A stretch of DNA of 64,000 nt, from the NCBI GenBank assembly GCA_025345505.1, contig JANVCC010000014.1, positions 526,559 through 590,558 of the forward strand, in the 5' to 3' direction. Below are positions 36,401-46,652 of this stretch, piece by piece. The notes under the pieces are model-generated. The model saw only the letters and a list, made by a program, of their open reading frames with translations, ran no database searches and was not told where the DNA came from. The translations under genes were made by a program, and so were the position numbers. The DNA is from Todiramphus chloris collaris. Taxonomy: Eukaryota > Chordata > Aves > Coraciiformes > Alcedinidae. The first letter of the stretch is position 1; each line of letters opens with the position of its first letter.

Positions 36401-39155
36401 GTGTATTGGACAGGCTAGATAAGAAACCATTGTGTCTTGATGTCACCCAGGCAGGACTCATCAATTAATCTCTTCACTGAATCCAGAAGAATCCTTTGTC
36501 TGTATGTTAAAGAGTCCTTTCCTCTACCACAGCACAATAGGGTTTATTAGTGACAGTTCATTTCTTTCTGCTCGTTAAATTGATGGATTGTTACCAGATG
36601 GGTTTGAGAGATGTTTGGATTGAAGAAGCAGGTTTCTTTTCCCTTGGACATACTATATTAACATGTTGCCCTAAAATTCACATGCATCTTTCAAACTCTG
36701 TCAGACCTGCTTCAGTAGTAAATTGTATATCCCTCTTTGCCTCTTGGGGATGACTGAAACCCCTGCAGCTTCCATCAGCACTGAGTTCTACCACCTCTTT
36801 TTGTGGTTTTTCGTTTTGGCTTGGTTTTTTGATCCCTCTGTAACCTGCCTGTCTACTCAGCTCACAAGCGCAGGTTAATTACAATCAGCCTCACTGTATC
36901 CTTCCAAATGAACCAAGAGGGAGCTGGCTTTTTCCCACTCTGCACCTCCAGTAAGTATATGCAGGTGTGAAAAGTGAAAGCTAAAGTTTTGCAGAATCAG
37001 AACAGTTCTTCTCAGACACTCTGCCCTCACTTCTCTGAGCTGCCCCACAGTGTGTAACTTACAGAGTTCAGCTCAACTATTTATGGAAAAGAGAATTTGT
37101 TTTTTCTGAACATTGATCACATGAATTCCTACATACAGATTGGTAAGTGTATTAAATGGACATTTTAGCAATACCATCATAGCATGCTCACTAGAGCCAG
37201 CTCATCAGAAAAATGTATATGGCCCAGAGAGTACTTTTTAACTCCTTCTAACAAGGATCTGTGCTACCTGACCAACAGACATAAGACCCAAATCCCATGA
37301 TCAGGGAACCCTGATATAACAGAAAACGCTTTCATTTTTGTCACAAGATAAATGCTCTTTTAGTCACCAGATAGGGAAAAGTAGAAGGGCATGGAACACA
37401 TCCCAGACAGCAGCAAACACACACCCAAGCAGACCTAAGGAATACCTGTCCCTAGTAAGCCATCGGGAAGTAAGCCCATTTCCTTTAAGAAATCCACCTT
37501 CTGCACCCTTTCTCTCACAATTTCAGAAACTGAGATATCTAAAACCTGTGACATTTCTAAATGTATTATGTCAAAACATTTCAGGACCATTGAGACATCA
37601 TCCCTCCACAGAAGTGCAGAAGTGTAGTCTAGCAGGACGTGGAAGCCTTGGGGGTGGAAAGAGATACAGTGAGTCAGCTGGCAACTGGAGATTTTAAGAT
37701 AAAAGATTATCTGAACCTTAATTTGTTATTTGTTCCCCTTCATGTTTTGAAGAAGTTAAAAATTTTATTTATTAACAAAAATATGTTCTAGCAGTAGTGA
37801 CACAACAGAGACAGTAGAATACAGCTGCAGACTTCCAGTGATGAAGAACAGCTCCAGGAACAATAGAAGGAAGGACAGTTAAGCAGATTACATTGAACCA
37901 AAAAGAAAATGCCATGTAGAGATAATGCAGTTGTCAGCTCTTTGTGCTCAACACATTACAGAAGTGGTTCCAAGTGTGGAGTGTCCCCTTTCTTCCCCTC
38001 TCCCTTTGTCAGACATAGTATCTAATCACTGTGGTCTTCTTGGATACATTCTTGCCTCTGAGTTCAGTATAAGTGCTTTCTAAATGCAGTGTAAGGAACA
38101 GGGGTAAAAGGAGGAAGAATAATATTCTGTTGAACTGCATTCAGATTTACTCCCAGTAATTTGTCATTTCTCCATTACAAGTTACAGACCTGCACTTATT
38201 CAGGGGTCAGTACAAGAGCTTGATAAAGTACAAGCTCTAAAGCTGCAAGCTAGTTGCCTTCATCATGTTCACTTAAAAGCTAGAATCCAGATTTCACTGT
38301 TTTCATGACCTGCAATGACCACACTACTTGAAAGTGTGCTAGAAAGCAAGCATGGAAGTGAGGTGTGATCAGTTTCTGCCCAGGTGCTCTTCTTGACTCA
38401 GATGTACAGAGCCAACAGTAGAACCACTTACCAGCACCCGCACCCAGAAATCAGGGGTTACATTTTTGCCCCCAAGGGGCATGTAAAATTTTAAAGACAC
38501 ACAGGAAAGTGGCAGAGACAGCTTCTGCACACAAAATATTAGACCTAACCACAGTGAATATGGCCCTGCAGGTACCTGGAGCCCAGGTGTGCCCATAAGC
38601 CACAAAAATCATTCTGAATCCCTTCCAGCTCCCAAAAGAGTTTTCCCAGCATATGTGACAACCACAACATAAGCTTGCCCTAGGATTGACAAAGCAGATC
38701 ACATAAAACATGAAGCAACATTTCACGAACCTCCCCTGACTCATAATGCCATTAAGATGTTCATATATGCTTCTTCTGTGACAGGTGGCACCATATGGAA
38801 AGCTCATTATGCTACTCCAGTGTTCCAACCAGAAGCCTCTGGTGCCTGTTTTGGAAGAGGAATTTGCCCATGTTTTGGGGATGGTGTAACCCATCATGAC
38901 CCTCCGCTGCTGTTTGACCTCTCACAAGATCCTTCTGAGATGAATCCTCTATCAGCTGACACTGAGCCCTTGTTCAACGCTGTAACAAGGAGAATAGGAA
39001 AAGCTGTGGAAGAGCATCGCAAGACACTGACTCCTGTCCCACAGCAGCTATCCCCTTACAATAATATATGGAAGCCATGGCTGCAGCCATGCTGTGGCAC
39101 ATTCCCGTTCTGCTGGTGTGATGAAGAAAAAAACAGAGCAGACGGCAATACTTAA
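21340..39155 (+). CDS. ARSL: Arylsulfatase, ARSL-like (gene-level entry, nine exons, start codon not found)
   Basis: This is a second sulfatase in tandem with the first, predicted to act in the secretory pathway. The exons are 21340-21480, 22249-22370, 23253-23375, 24876-25299, 26386-26522, 28364-28498, 31014-31176, 32232-32353 and 38785-39155. They give 578 in-frame codons before the stop, plus one split codon at the 5' end. The first visible exon is open from its first base and has no in-frame ATG, so an upstream start exon is required. All active-site residues are present: LADDLG, C-T-P-S-R, KWH, LHVHTP, SDHGG and [11 protein letters not shown]. The hydrophobic hairpin in exon 4 is kept. 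[25 protein letters not shown] and [13 protein letters not shown] resemble human ARSL more than ARSD or ARSH from memory. The family is certain; the orthologue name is moderate. Its introns are longer than those of the first gene, reaching 6.4 kb. Confidence 0.9.
22249..22370 (+). CDS. ARSL: Sulfatase 2, exon 2 (formylglycine motif)
   Basis: This exon is 122 nt, with acceptor TCATTAG and donor GTTGGG. It encodes [20 protein letters not shown] then AAV and C-T-P-S-R, the intact formylglycine site, ending in GRYPIRSG. Confidence 0.95.
23253..23375 (+). CDS. ARSL: Sulfatase 2, exon 3
   Basis: This exon is 123 nt, with acceptor CTCTAG and donor GTATGA. It encodes [20 protein letters not shown], then [20 protein letters not shown]. 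It has the same length and phases as its counterpart in the first gene. Confidence 0.93.
   Translation, partial: AWHPALNGRFSFGMGFLVAFHQMRLLLPEYCSKEVILQHL
23376..24875. other. Intron 3 of sulfatase 2
   Basis: A 1.5-kb intron in which I recognised no repeat or RNA gene. Confidence 0.75.
24876..25299 (+). CDS. ARSL: Sulfatase 2, exon 4 (active-site Lys/His and membrane hairpin)
   Basis: This exon is 424 nt, with acceptor TTTTCAG and donor GTAACC. It begins [10 protein letters not shown] and contains [19 protein letters not shown]. Two hydrophobic helices follow (around [14 protein letters not shown] and [13 protein letters not shown]), then [24 protein letters not shown] and [11 protein letters not shown]. 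Confidence 0.95.
26386..26522 (+). CDS. ARSL: Sulfatase 2, exon 5 (LHVHTP active-site His)
   Basis: This exon is 137 nt, with acceptor TTTCAG and donor GTACGT. It encodes [20 protein letters not shown], then [15 protein letters not shown]. Confidence 0.95.
26523..28363. other. Intron 5 of sulfatase 2
   Basis: A 1.8-kb intron with nothing recognisable inside it. Confidence 0.75.
28364..28498 (+). CDS. ARSL: Sulfatase 2, exon 6 (Asp-His metal ligands)
   Basis: This exon is 135 nt, with acceptor TTTATAG and donor GTAAAA. It encodes [20 protein letters not shown] then [17 protein letters not shown] and WNGIYKG. Ser after SDHGG, where the first gene has His, matches human ARSL as I recall it. 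Confidence 0.95.
29033..29285 (-). mobile_element. CR1 3'-end fragment
   Basis: It reads TAGAATCATAGAATAT..TTGGAAGGGACT on the plus strand, the reverse complement of a CR1 3' tail. The GTCCAACTCCCTGCT block typical of these elements follows. It lies in intron 6 of the second sulfatase gene. Confidence 0.88.
29300..30960. other. Intron 6 of sulfatase 2, 3' part
   Basis: About 1.7 kb of AT-rich intron with no repeat or exon that I recognise. Confidence 0.65.
30969..31001. repeat. AATT microsatellite followed by C13 at a splice acceptor
   Basis: Tandem TAAT/ATTA units run to about 30988 and are followed by thirteen C (30989-31001). The C run forms part of the polypyrimidine tract of the exon starting at 31014. 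Confidence 0.95.
31014..31176 (+). CDS. ARSL: Sulfatase 2, exon 7 ([15 protein letters not shown])
   Basis: This exon is 163 nt, with acceptor TTTAACAG and donor GTACAA. It encodes [30 protein letters not shown] and [16 protein letters not shown], ending in PQDR. The active-site Lys is present. Confidence 0.95.
31455..31530. repeat. AAC/AAAC-rich simple sequence
   Basis: An A- and C-only run built from AAAAC, AAC and CAAAC units in intron 7 of the second sulfatase gene. Confidence 0.7.
32232..32353 (+). CDS. ARSL: Sulfatase 2, exon 8
   Basis: This exon is 122 nt, with acceptor CCATCAG and donor GTGAGT. It encodes [20 protein letters not shown], then [20 protein letters not shown]. It has more C and G at third codon positions than the neighbouring exons. 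Confidence 0.94.
32391..32620 (-). mobile_element. CR1 3'-end fragment
   Basis: It starts with the doubled tail ATCATAGAATCATAGAAT and continues GGAAAAGACC..TCCAACCCTGCCAAG, the reverse complement of a CR1 3' end. It begins only about 40 bases past the exon 8 donor. Confidence 0.88.
33780..34336 (+). mobile_element. CR1 fragment, plus strand
   Basis: A decayed CR1 3' region. CCCCTGTACTTGGGTCTGCA, TTTGGGCACCACGGTATACA and GACATTGAGGTGCTGGAGGG correspond to the C-terminal ORF2 segment. It ends in CCTTTCCAACCGTAATGATT, then CTATGA. Confidence 0.88.
34381..34920. promoter_or_regulatory. Intronic CpG-dense block
   Basis: A hand count gives roughly 50 CpG in 540 bases, while the flanking intron is AT-rich and almost free of CpG. 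It lies in intron 8 of the second sulfatase gene, directly after a CR1. It may be a CpG island with promoter or enhancer activity, or a GC-rich minisatellite neighbourhood. No exon with a recognised product was seen. Confidence 0.6.
34622..34693. repeat. 24-bp minisatellite, three copies
   Basis: Three head-to-tail 24-bp units (34622-34645, 34646-34669, 34670-34693), each containing CCGCCACCGGCCAACCTG. The third unit differs by one G-to-C change. The repeat sits in the middle of the CpG-dense block. Confidence 0.95.
35060..38780. other. Intron 8 of sulfatase 2, 3' part
   Basis: About 3.7 kb of mostly AT-rich intron. Open frames up to 119 codons occur, but none shows a known family or splice context that I can support. 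Confidence 0.6.
38785..39155 (+). CDS. ARSL: Sulfatase 2, last exon
   Basis: Acceptor GTGACAG. It encodes [51 protein letters not shown], and the C-terminal [20 protein letters not shown]. The stop codon TAA is at 39153-39155. It is three bases longer than the last exon of the first gene. Confidence 0.95.
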
Positions 39156-39414
39156 ATACTAAAATCAGACTACAGTTAACTTTAAAAAAGCTGATAGGTT
39201 TTGTATTAACATGACTTCAAGCCATACGGAGACACGGGTCAGATTACACTGGAATAACTAAAAGGATGTTATTGGTGCTTTTTATTCAACCTCTTCTCTT
39301 AAGCACAGAAATTCAGTAAGCCTAAAAAAAAATTAATGTGCTCCAAACATACTCCACCTATGGGTTACCTATATAATCTATCCCTCAAGTGCATAATTCT
39401 GCATCAGATACACA

Positions 39415-39420
39415 AATAAA
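39415..39420 (+). promoter_or_regulatory. Polyadenylation signal AATAAA of sulfatase 2
   Basis: The first canonical AATAAA after the stop codon, 260 nt downstream. A second copy follows near 39658. Confidence 0.6.
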
Positions 39421-39429
39421 CAAAGAAAA

Positions 39430-42400
39430 ATTTCTTTCCGTGCTGATTTTCAATTCAAGTAAATCATGAATGATAAGAAAGGAAACTTTAGCTGCAGCTG
39501 TTTATACAGGTAATATGCTTGTTAGGGCAACAGGACTGAGCCCAGGAGGGGAACTCTATTCAGGCCTCATCTTTTTTAATGAAAAAAACTGTCCTGTGTT
39601 TTAAAGCACAATTGCACATTTAATTTGGAAACGTGCTAAAACACATTTGCCTCTAAGAAATAAACACCTAGTAATTTACAGCCATTTTTTTGCCTCATAT
39701 GTACATTCATTTATCTATCATGTGAGAATTCCCAGGCAAAAATGAACTGACAAGCATGTTTTAAAAATTAGGTAGCTAAAGTTATCAGCTCAAGTCCAGC
39801 TTGAGTGAAGTATCAAGCTATTCTGAAATCCTAAACCACAACAGTTCCTACTGACATACATTTTCCACATGTTTAAGTCATCTCACTTGCGAGAGCATTG
39901 AAAATCATCACCCAGCTGCCTTGACAAGATAGGTCCCAAATTTCACCATCTGTGAGACCAGTTCTTAAGCTGCATGTCCCACTTCAGAGATAATTCTCCT
40001 GATTTCCTATGGGTGCTATTATGTCCCATGAAAAATGTGCTTTGTTTTGTGAGACAGCACTTTGGTTTTAGTAGGAGGTGTTAAAAAATCCACTGCACAC
40101 ACTAATCACTTCAGCACACAGGTCATCTTCTCCAAGCCAAACAAGTGTCAGCACTCTGTGCAGTCGTTAGGTAAAGGGAGGGAATTAAAATATCTAATCC
40201 TCTCTAGCTACCCTCAGGTGAAATAAATTCCTCTCTCAATATATAATCCTAACTATGCTTTTGCCATGCTCTTACAGGGGTTTTGTGTCAAATCCAATTT
40301 TTAAGTGGAGGTACCTGCATTTTCTTCTTTAAAAAAAAAAAAAAAAAGTAGATTGTGTGTCACAGACTCAAGATGCACACTTATAAGCCTTCCTGGACAC
40401 TGTATATTCACTCCTCCCACATAGCTAAAGACCACCAAGATTTTAGAAGTAACAAGGGACAGTCTAAGCAGCACAACAGGTGCTTTAGGTGACTTGTTTC
40501 CTTAAAGCCAGCCACCTTGCAGAACCACACCAGCACAACTCTCCTCAGCACCAAGGTTGTCTCTGTGTCATTTTTTACCTTTTAGAAATGGGAGGAGGTA
40601 GGACAGCTCACTGCAGCCGATAAACCCAGAGCAGCACATTGTGTTCTCAGCTTGTAAGCTCCAACAGCCCGTCCCAGCCCTTTCACCAGCCTCAGGACAA
40701 AAGAGCGTGTCTGCCCATACTATGAACCTTTTGCAGTGTTTTCGGGCAAGCTCCTGACTTAGGCCTCTGATGTGTTATGTCACTGGTGTGATAAGTCGCT
40801 ATGTTATTTTCCTCTAAACAGCACAGGTTGTGACCATGAGGCAGCACCAAACACAAGTCTCCAAAAAGCTGACTGGGCATTTCTTCAGGTGACCTCTAAA
40901 AGGTCACCAAGCAAATTACGTGGAAATTGTTCCACATAAATCAAAGGGCTAATGTGACGACTGATAGGACACATCAATGTCAGACTTGACAGTAGTATCT
41001 AAAAATACATTTGTTCTTACTGCATGATAGCATTTACATCCACATCAGCATTGCTAAGAACTTGTCAGAAGATTTGACATTTTTCTGCGGCTGACAGGGA
41101 TTGAAACCAGAGCCAGCTGCATTTCACTGGATTCATGCAGAAAGAAAAGAGCATAAAAGCCAGTTTGGCCTATTCAGAGATGGAGGAGAAAACTTATTGC
41201 TCAGTGGGGAACAAAGCCAAGAGCTGTTCTCTAGAGTCAAGCCAGTCAGCTCAGCAACATCTACATTGTCAGTTAAGCATGAGGATAAGCTTCTTCTCAG
41301 TTTACCTCACTACCCTCCCCACTCACCCACCCCATTTATACACAAGAACATGCCTAGTCACCAATGAGGACATGATTAGAGCAGTGTACCAAGGAGGGGA
41401 AGGTGTTCAAGCACCCATGAAGCATGTAAGCATAGCTCCAAGGTCCCACTGACAGACTAAGAAGCTTGCTACATTAGCAAACCCCCTGAAATCCATCCCC
41501 AAGCACTGTGTGAACACTTTCAACCCAAGTTTAAAACCAGGCTAAGAGCTAGCAATGTAAGCAGAGGGTATTTGCATCGGCTTATACCATGCCCACCATG
41601 CAAGTCTGCCCTTCACCTCACAGGAATAAAAAAATCCCCCCATATAAAAGTAAACAGAAATTTGTGCAAAACTTCACTCCTCTGAAAATGTCATACAGAG
41701 TCAGACACTAAGGGCTCACATGAATGTATGTGCTGCCTTCCTGACATCCAAAACACAGACAACTTCATCTGTGGCATCTGCAGAAAGCCAGAGGGGCTTT
41801 TGGGCAGGAGGCAGGAGAAACAGGGCTGGCAGCGTAAAGAAACTGTCTTTTGTGAAGTAGCTGTTAGAGTCCTCAACCAGGCAGAGAGAGATGAAGAAGA
41901 GGGGAGATGGTGTGCACAGAGGTAATCCGCAGGGGACACAGAGAACAAAGTAATGGGAAATGACCAAATAGGATGCACATTGTCACTTCAAAAAATGTGG
42001 GAGGCAGGAGGGAAGGCTATTTTCCATCCTAAACTCCTTTCACTGTCTAAAGCTAAATGTTAAAAGATGCAGACTTTGAGGAGACAGTGGGAAGCAGGGG
42101 AAAGAGGTAAATTCTTCCACTTGTTTCCTGTGGATTCCAGCCATGCAGTCATTGCTGATCTCTTCATCTGTACACACTCTAATCAGGCCATGCAGGACCT
42201 GCACAAGCTAGTATTCTAATCTCCAGGGAAATGTATATTCCCCATAATGCAGGTGAATCTAATATCACACTTAAGAGTTGTCCTGGGGTACACTTCCATA
42301 CAAAATACAAAATACATTAAATAGGTGAAAAGGTGTTGCAAAAACTGTTTGCATTTGAATAATAATGAAAGAAAGAAACTCTTAAGTCAGTTACCTAGGT

Positions 42401-45400
42401 TTGTTGGAAAAAAGAAAAGGATCTATAATCTTGCAAAATCTATGACTATAAGAATAAAAGCTAAATTATATGCTTGCTCCCTTCTTTTCTCTCTCCCTTC
42501 GTAGAAATGAAATGGCCCATTGGGAAAACCTGAGACAACTGGCAAATCTCCAAGCCACAGGTAACCATAGGAGAATGTGCCTACACATGGTTAAATCTAG
42601 ACACCATAGAGAGGGAAGCATTACTCTGTAACAACTGAAGTTTGTTCTTACTGAAAGAGCTGTGGCTCAACTGTGTAAATGTTTGACATTCACGTTGTAT
42701 GAATCTGGCTTCCATCTAAATAGTTTGATCGTTATTAAATGACATTTGGAATCGCTGCATTAGACTGATTCAACAAAAGCAATTGTCGAGTCTCACAGCA
42801 GTGAGACAATAAGCTTCTCAGAGACCTTACTTCACCATGTTTAAATATCAGATGCATTGCTTGGCTCCCTCCTGGGACCCAAGGGAATGCCAGCGCATGG
42901 ATCACAAGATCCCATCATTTGAGGATGCAAATTAATTGTGGAACAGATAAGCTGAGAAAAGCAATCTGAGCTCAAAGTTTATCCAGCTTGAAATTCCTCA
43001 GGACTCCGAGTATATTTGAGAAGCATTTACATAAATAACCAAAAAGGAGTATGTATCAAAATCCTTTGCTCACTGCCAGACTGTAGGTTAAAATACACAC
43101 ACATATATCTATAGTAGTGAACTGAATAAAGTACTGGAGGATTTTTGAAGATTGTTTTGATTGTAATTTTACATCTGAACAACCCTCTAAAAAGAAAATT
43201 TATTAAAAACCTAGTATCTCTTTGAAATACCATATTACAGCATTGAGTTTTTTGGAAAGCAAGAAAAAAGATATTAAAAAAGAAGCTCAGACCCACATTT
43301 CTGAGATAAAAGAGTATACTACAGGTTCCAAATAACCCTGTCTTCTGTTCTGCTATTTATCTAAAAGCTCTAATTAAACTTGCCAGCTGCATCCCAGTGT
43401 AAAAGTGTGCAAGAAAGCAAACACTTACTGACAAGGTGAAAACGGGAAATTAAGATCAGGTGAAAACATACATAACTATCCTGTGAATGTCCTGACATTC
43501 TGTCTGAAGATGTAATCTACCTCAGGTAATTGAGACAGGTAATGCCCTCTCAGTTCAGTAATAGAGGGGAATACGAATCCTATTAGTAAAAACTACTGCA
43601 CATCCTTCTGTCTGGTCTTGTGAAAAATCTGGAATATGACCACTGAAACATAAACCAAAATGAGAAGTGTAGTTGACTTTTCCCATTTACCCTACAGGGA
43701 AGTGAGGCTTGGAGAGTTTACACTGGGGATCTGGACAAAAGAAGCCCGTGACACCTCTGAAAAAGATCAGCTACAAAACAGTTGATTGTTATCATGTCTG
43801 AACCTTTAAGTATTTTATATCTCTGCTGACCTCAGCTGTTTGTCACTTTGCCAACATTCACAGAATCTTGTAGATAAGTAAAAAGTGTATAAGGTTCATC
43901 AGATGCTTCCTTACCCTTTCTTAGTTTATCTGAATTCTTTCCTTCTTGATATGCATTGTTGCAGACGATCAGTAGTAAAAAATGAGCCTAGAAAAAAATT
44001 ACATGTGATAAGTGGCTCAGAATTGCCACTTGCCACAAGAATCTGGGTTTTATTTTGCTTTGCCTTAGTTTGAGATTTGTATGCTATGCAGGAAAAGCAG
44101 AAATAATTTTCTTCCCCATTCTTGTGTTTTATGTTTCTTTTGTATTGGTTACAGCAGTTACTTGCTGCTCCTTTGTGAAAAGAAAGGGAGTTCTAATACA
44201 ACTTGTAGATGATGAATGTTTAAAGGCTTAGAACATCAGTTACAAAATACAGCACTTGATCAGTTTGTGGAAGCTGATGCATTTTTTTAAGAAAATAATA
44301 AAAGAAGAAATTTCACTATTGAATTCTCAGTGAATTTTGAGATCTGAATAAAATCAACTTTAGTTGGCAAACCTGTTGCTTTCATTTTTGTTTGTCTCGC
44401 AAGTTAGATTTTTTTTTCCCTAAATATTTCCATTTCAAATTCAAGTTTGGAAATTAAAGTCTCATTACATCCTTCTACATTATTAAATACAGTAAGAAAG
44501 ACAATTTGGTGCTTACACTGCTCTATGACTCTGTGTGTAACCTTTCCAAATCCTGCCCTTGGCTGCAATGTAGACGAGTAAGCTGAGGCCATTGTTCACA
44601 TGGTTTAATAATTCTGCTGCTGGCAACTGAGCCAGACAGAAACTTAAGTATTCTGTGAGAGTTGTTTTGTTTATACAGTTCTAACAGGAGTGGGAAGACT
44701 AACTTTTCTTTTTGCTGTCAGTTACGTGAAAAGATTAAAACTGACAATAAAAAAACCCAAAAAAGCGGTGTTTACTTGAATTAATAAGGACTGCATTTTG
44801 AGATTTAATGCAGAATGCATCTTGGAGATAAAGATGCCAGTGTTCCTATTATTTTACTCAGTATTTCTGTCGTTTAGGGATTACCTCGATAACAGAGAAA
44901 ACCTTAGTAGCAAAAATATTACACCAATTTTCCATGCCTTTTAGAATGTGAACAGGTTTAGAAGCGCAGGTGAAAGCAGGAGGGAGTGGATAATGATTAT
45001 ATTCTTCCAGGAGAGAAAAAAATACTAGCAATGTCAGACAGAATATTTGATATTAGCAGATGATACAATAAGTTCATTTTCCCCAATCTTTGGAAATGCA
45101 TTCGGAAGTTAATCTGGACTGTAGCTACTTTTTTTTTTTTTTTTCTACAATTCCTCTCTCACTAAAGTGCAACAGGCTTTTTCCTTAATGTCTGATAGAA
45201 ACACAGATGTTCAGTCTGATTAATAAAGCCCTGTCTGCCTCTTTCTACATTTAACATGTGCATGTTCTTCCCCTCCCAAGAAGAATACTTGTGGCATGTA
45301 ACATTTTCATTCTGCTTTACTTCACATGTGTCTTATCAGTACTATTAATTTCATCCACTACTAGAGAAAGAGGAAAAAGAAAACCAAGAAGAAAAAGGAA

Positions 45401-46640
45401 AAAGGCAAAAGAAAAGGAAGAAGAAAAGGAAGAAGTCAAAGGTCAGGTAGCCAACTGAAAGGTATCTCCATCTGCAGACCTGAGGAAACCTGTTTCTCTC
45501 AGGCAGGGTGGATGTACCATCTCATCCTATATTCAAAGTCAGAACAGTTTAAACTAGCAAAGCAATAGAATCAAATCCATTATGAAGTAAATGGGCATGC
45601 TGCAGACTTGTTTCTGTTGAACAAGTGCACATTTTCAGGAGCCTACAAACATAAAGCCACCTGCTACTAATCCAGTAATGGATAGAAAAATCAAGGTAAG
45701 AAAGTAACTAAGCTTTTTTTGTTTGGTTGGTTGGTTGATTTATTGTTGTTGTTTTTGTTTTTTTTTTTTTTTTTTCCTGAGTAACAACCTTACAAAACAG
45801 ATATGAACTGACTGAACTAGAGAGACAAAGAAAACTTCTTTCACAAGAACAACTCAAATGGAAAAGTCCTTACAAGGCACCAGGCAGTAAGTAAAGTGGT
45901 ATTTCAAGAACAACAATCTCCCTTTCCGGTAGGCTCGGAAAGGGCATTAACCCACATGTCTAAAATTTTCAAGAATTTTCCTTGTGGCACCCCCACACTC
46001 TTTCTTGTTTATACATGAGGAGCACCCAATAAAATTGTTGTATGCCAAATAAAATTACCTCTAAGTCTACTTATGAATAACTCTAAGCACATGACAGAAG
46101 AAGAATCAGCATTTTTTGTTTTACACACAAGCTGTCCTCTTTAAATACAGAGTCTGTCACCACACAGCAAGAAGTTGGAGTCTGGCTTTCAAAATCCTTA
46201 CAGCTGCTTCTCAGGTCACTAGGGCTTAAACAATACTGACAAAACTCTCAGTCACACACACACGCAGACCAGCTGGTAAAAGACCATTTTAACATGTTAT
46301 ATTTTTTTCGTTTACATTTCATTGAGGTTATTATTCTACAGAGTCTTCCAAATTGCCAAAGTGAAAATACATCTTGATTAGGGAGGAATGGGGCCACCAA
46401 AAAGTCTACACTTCTTAACTTTCTTTTACCTGGAGTGATACCACGCTCTAACATGAAAGAAATTCTAGGTGAAGCTTGCTAAGTTTTTTTTCCAAGTCAT
46501 GTTTTGACTTTGCAAACCTTGACCCCATGGATCATGGCAACATGCAACTCAAAATGCCCCCCAGACCTACTTGTGGCCTCAACATTTCAGAATGATGTCT
46601 TGAGATCAAAGATCACTGCAAAAACACAGCATTTTCAAAT
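39430..46640. other. Intergenic sequence between sulfatase 2 and GYG2, left part
   Basis: About 7.2 kb without a coding exon, RNA gene or CR1 that I recognise. It contains an A17 run (40331-40347), T-rich homopolymers (45129-45144, 45758-45775) and a purine-rich block. It separates two convergent genes, so promoters are not expected here. Confidence 0.6.
45361..45440 (+). repeat. Purine-rich tract
   Basis: About 80 bases of nearly pure A and G (AGAAAGAGG, GAAAAGGAAGAAG), broken by a few C and T. One frame reads as a Lys/Glu/Arg-rich peptide, but this reflects base composition. Confidence 0.7.
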
Positions 46641-46652
46641 TCTGGGTTCATT

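Noticed and set aside
36141-36422. 93-codon plus-strand frame in intron 8 of sulfatase 2
   Set aside because: No recognisable domain, and no splice or transcript support. Its length is within chance for AT-rich intron.
38369-38897. Minus-strand frames of 78 and 148 codons overlapping the last exon of sulfatase 2
   Set aside because: The longer one is partly antisense to a certain coding exon, and neither has any domain.
45258-45458. Lys/Arg/Glu-rich frame
   Set aside because: It results from the purine-rich tract.
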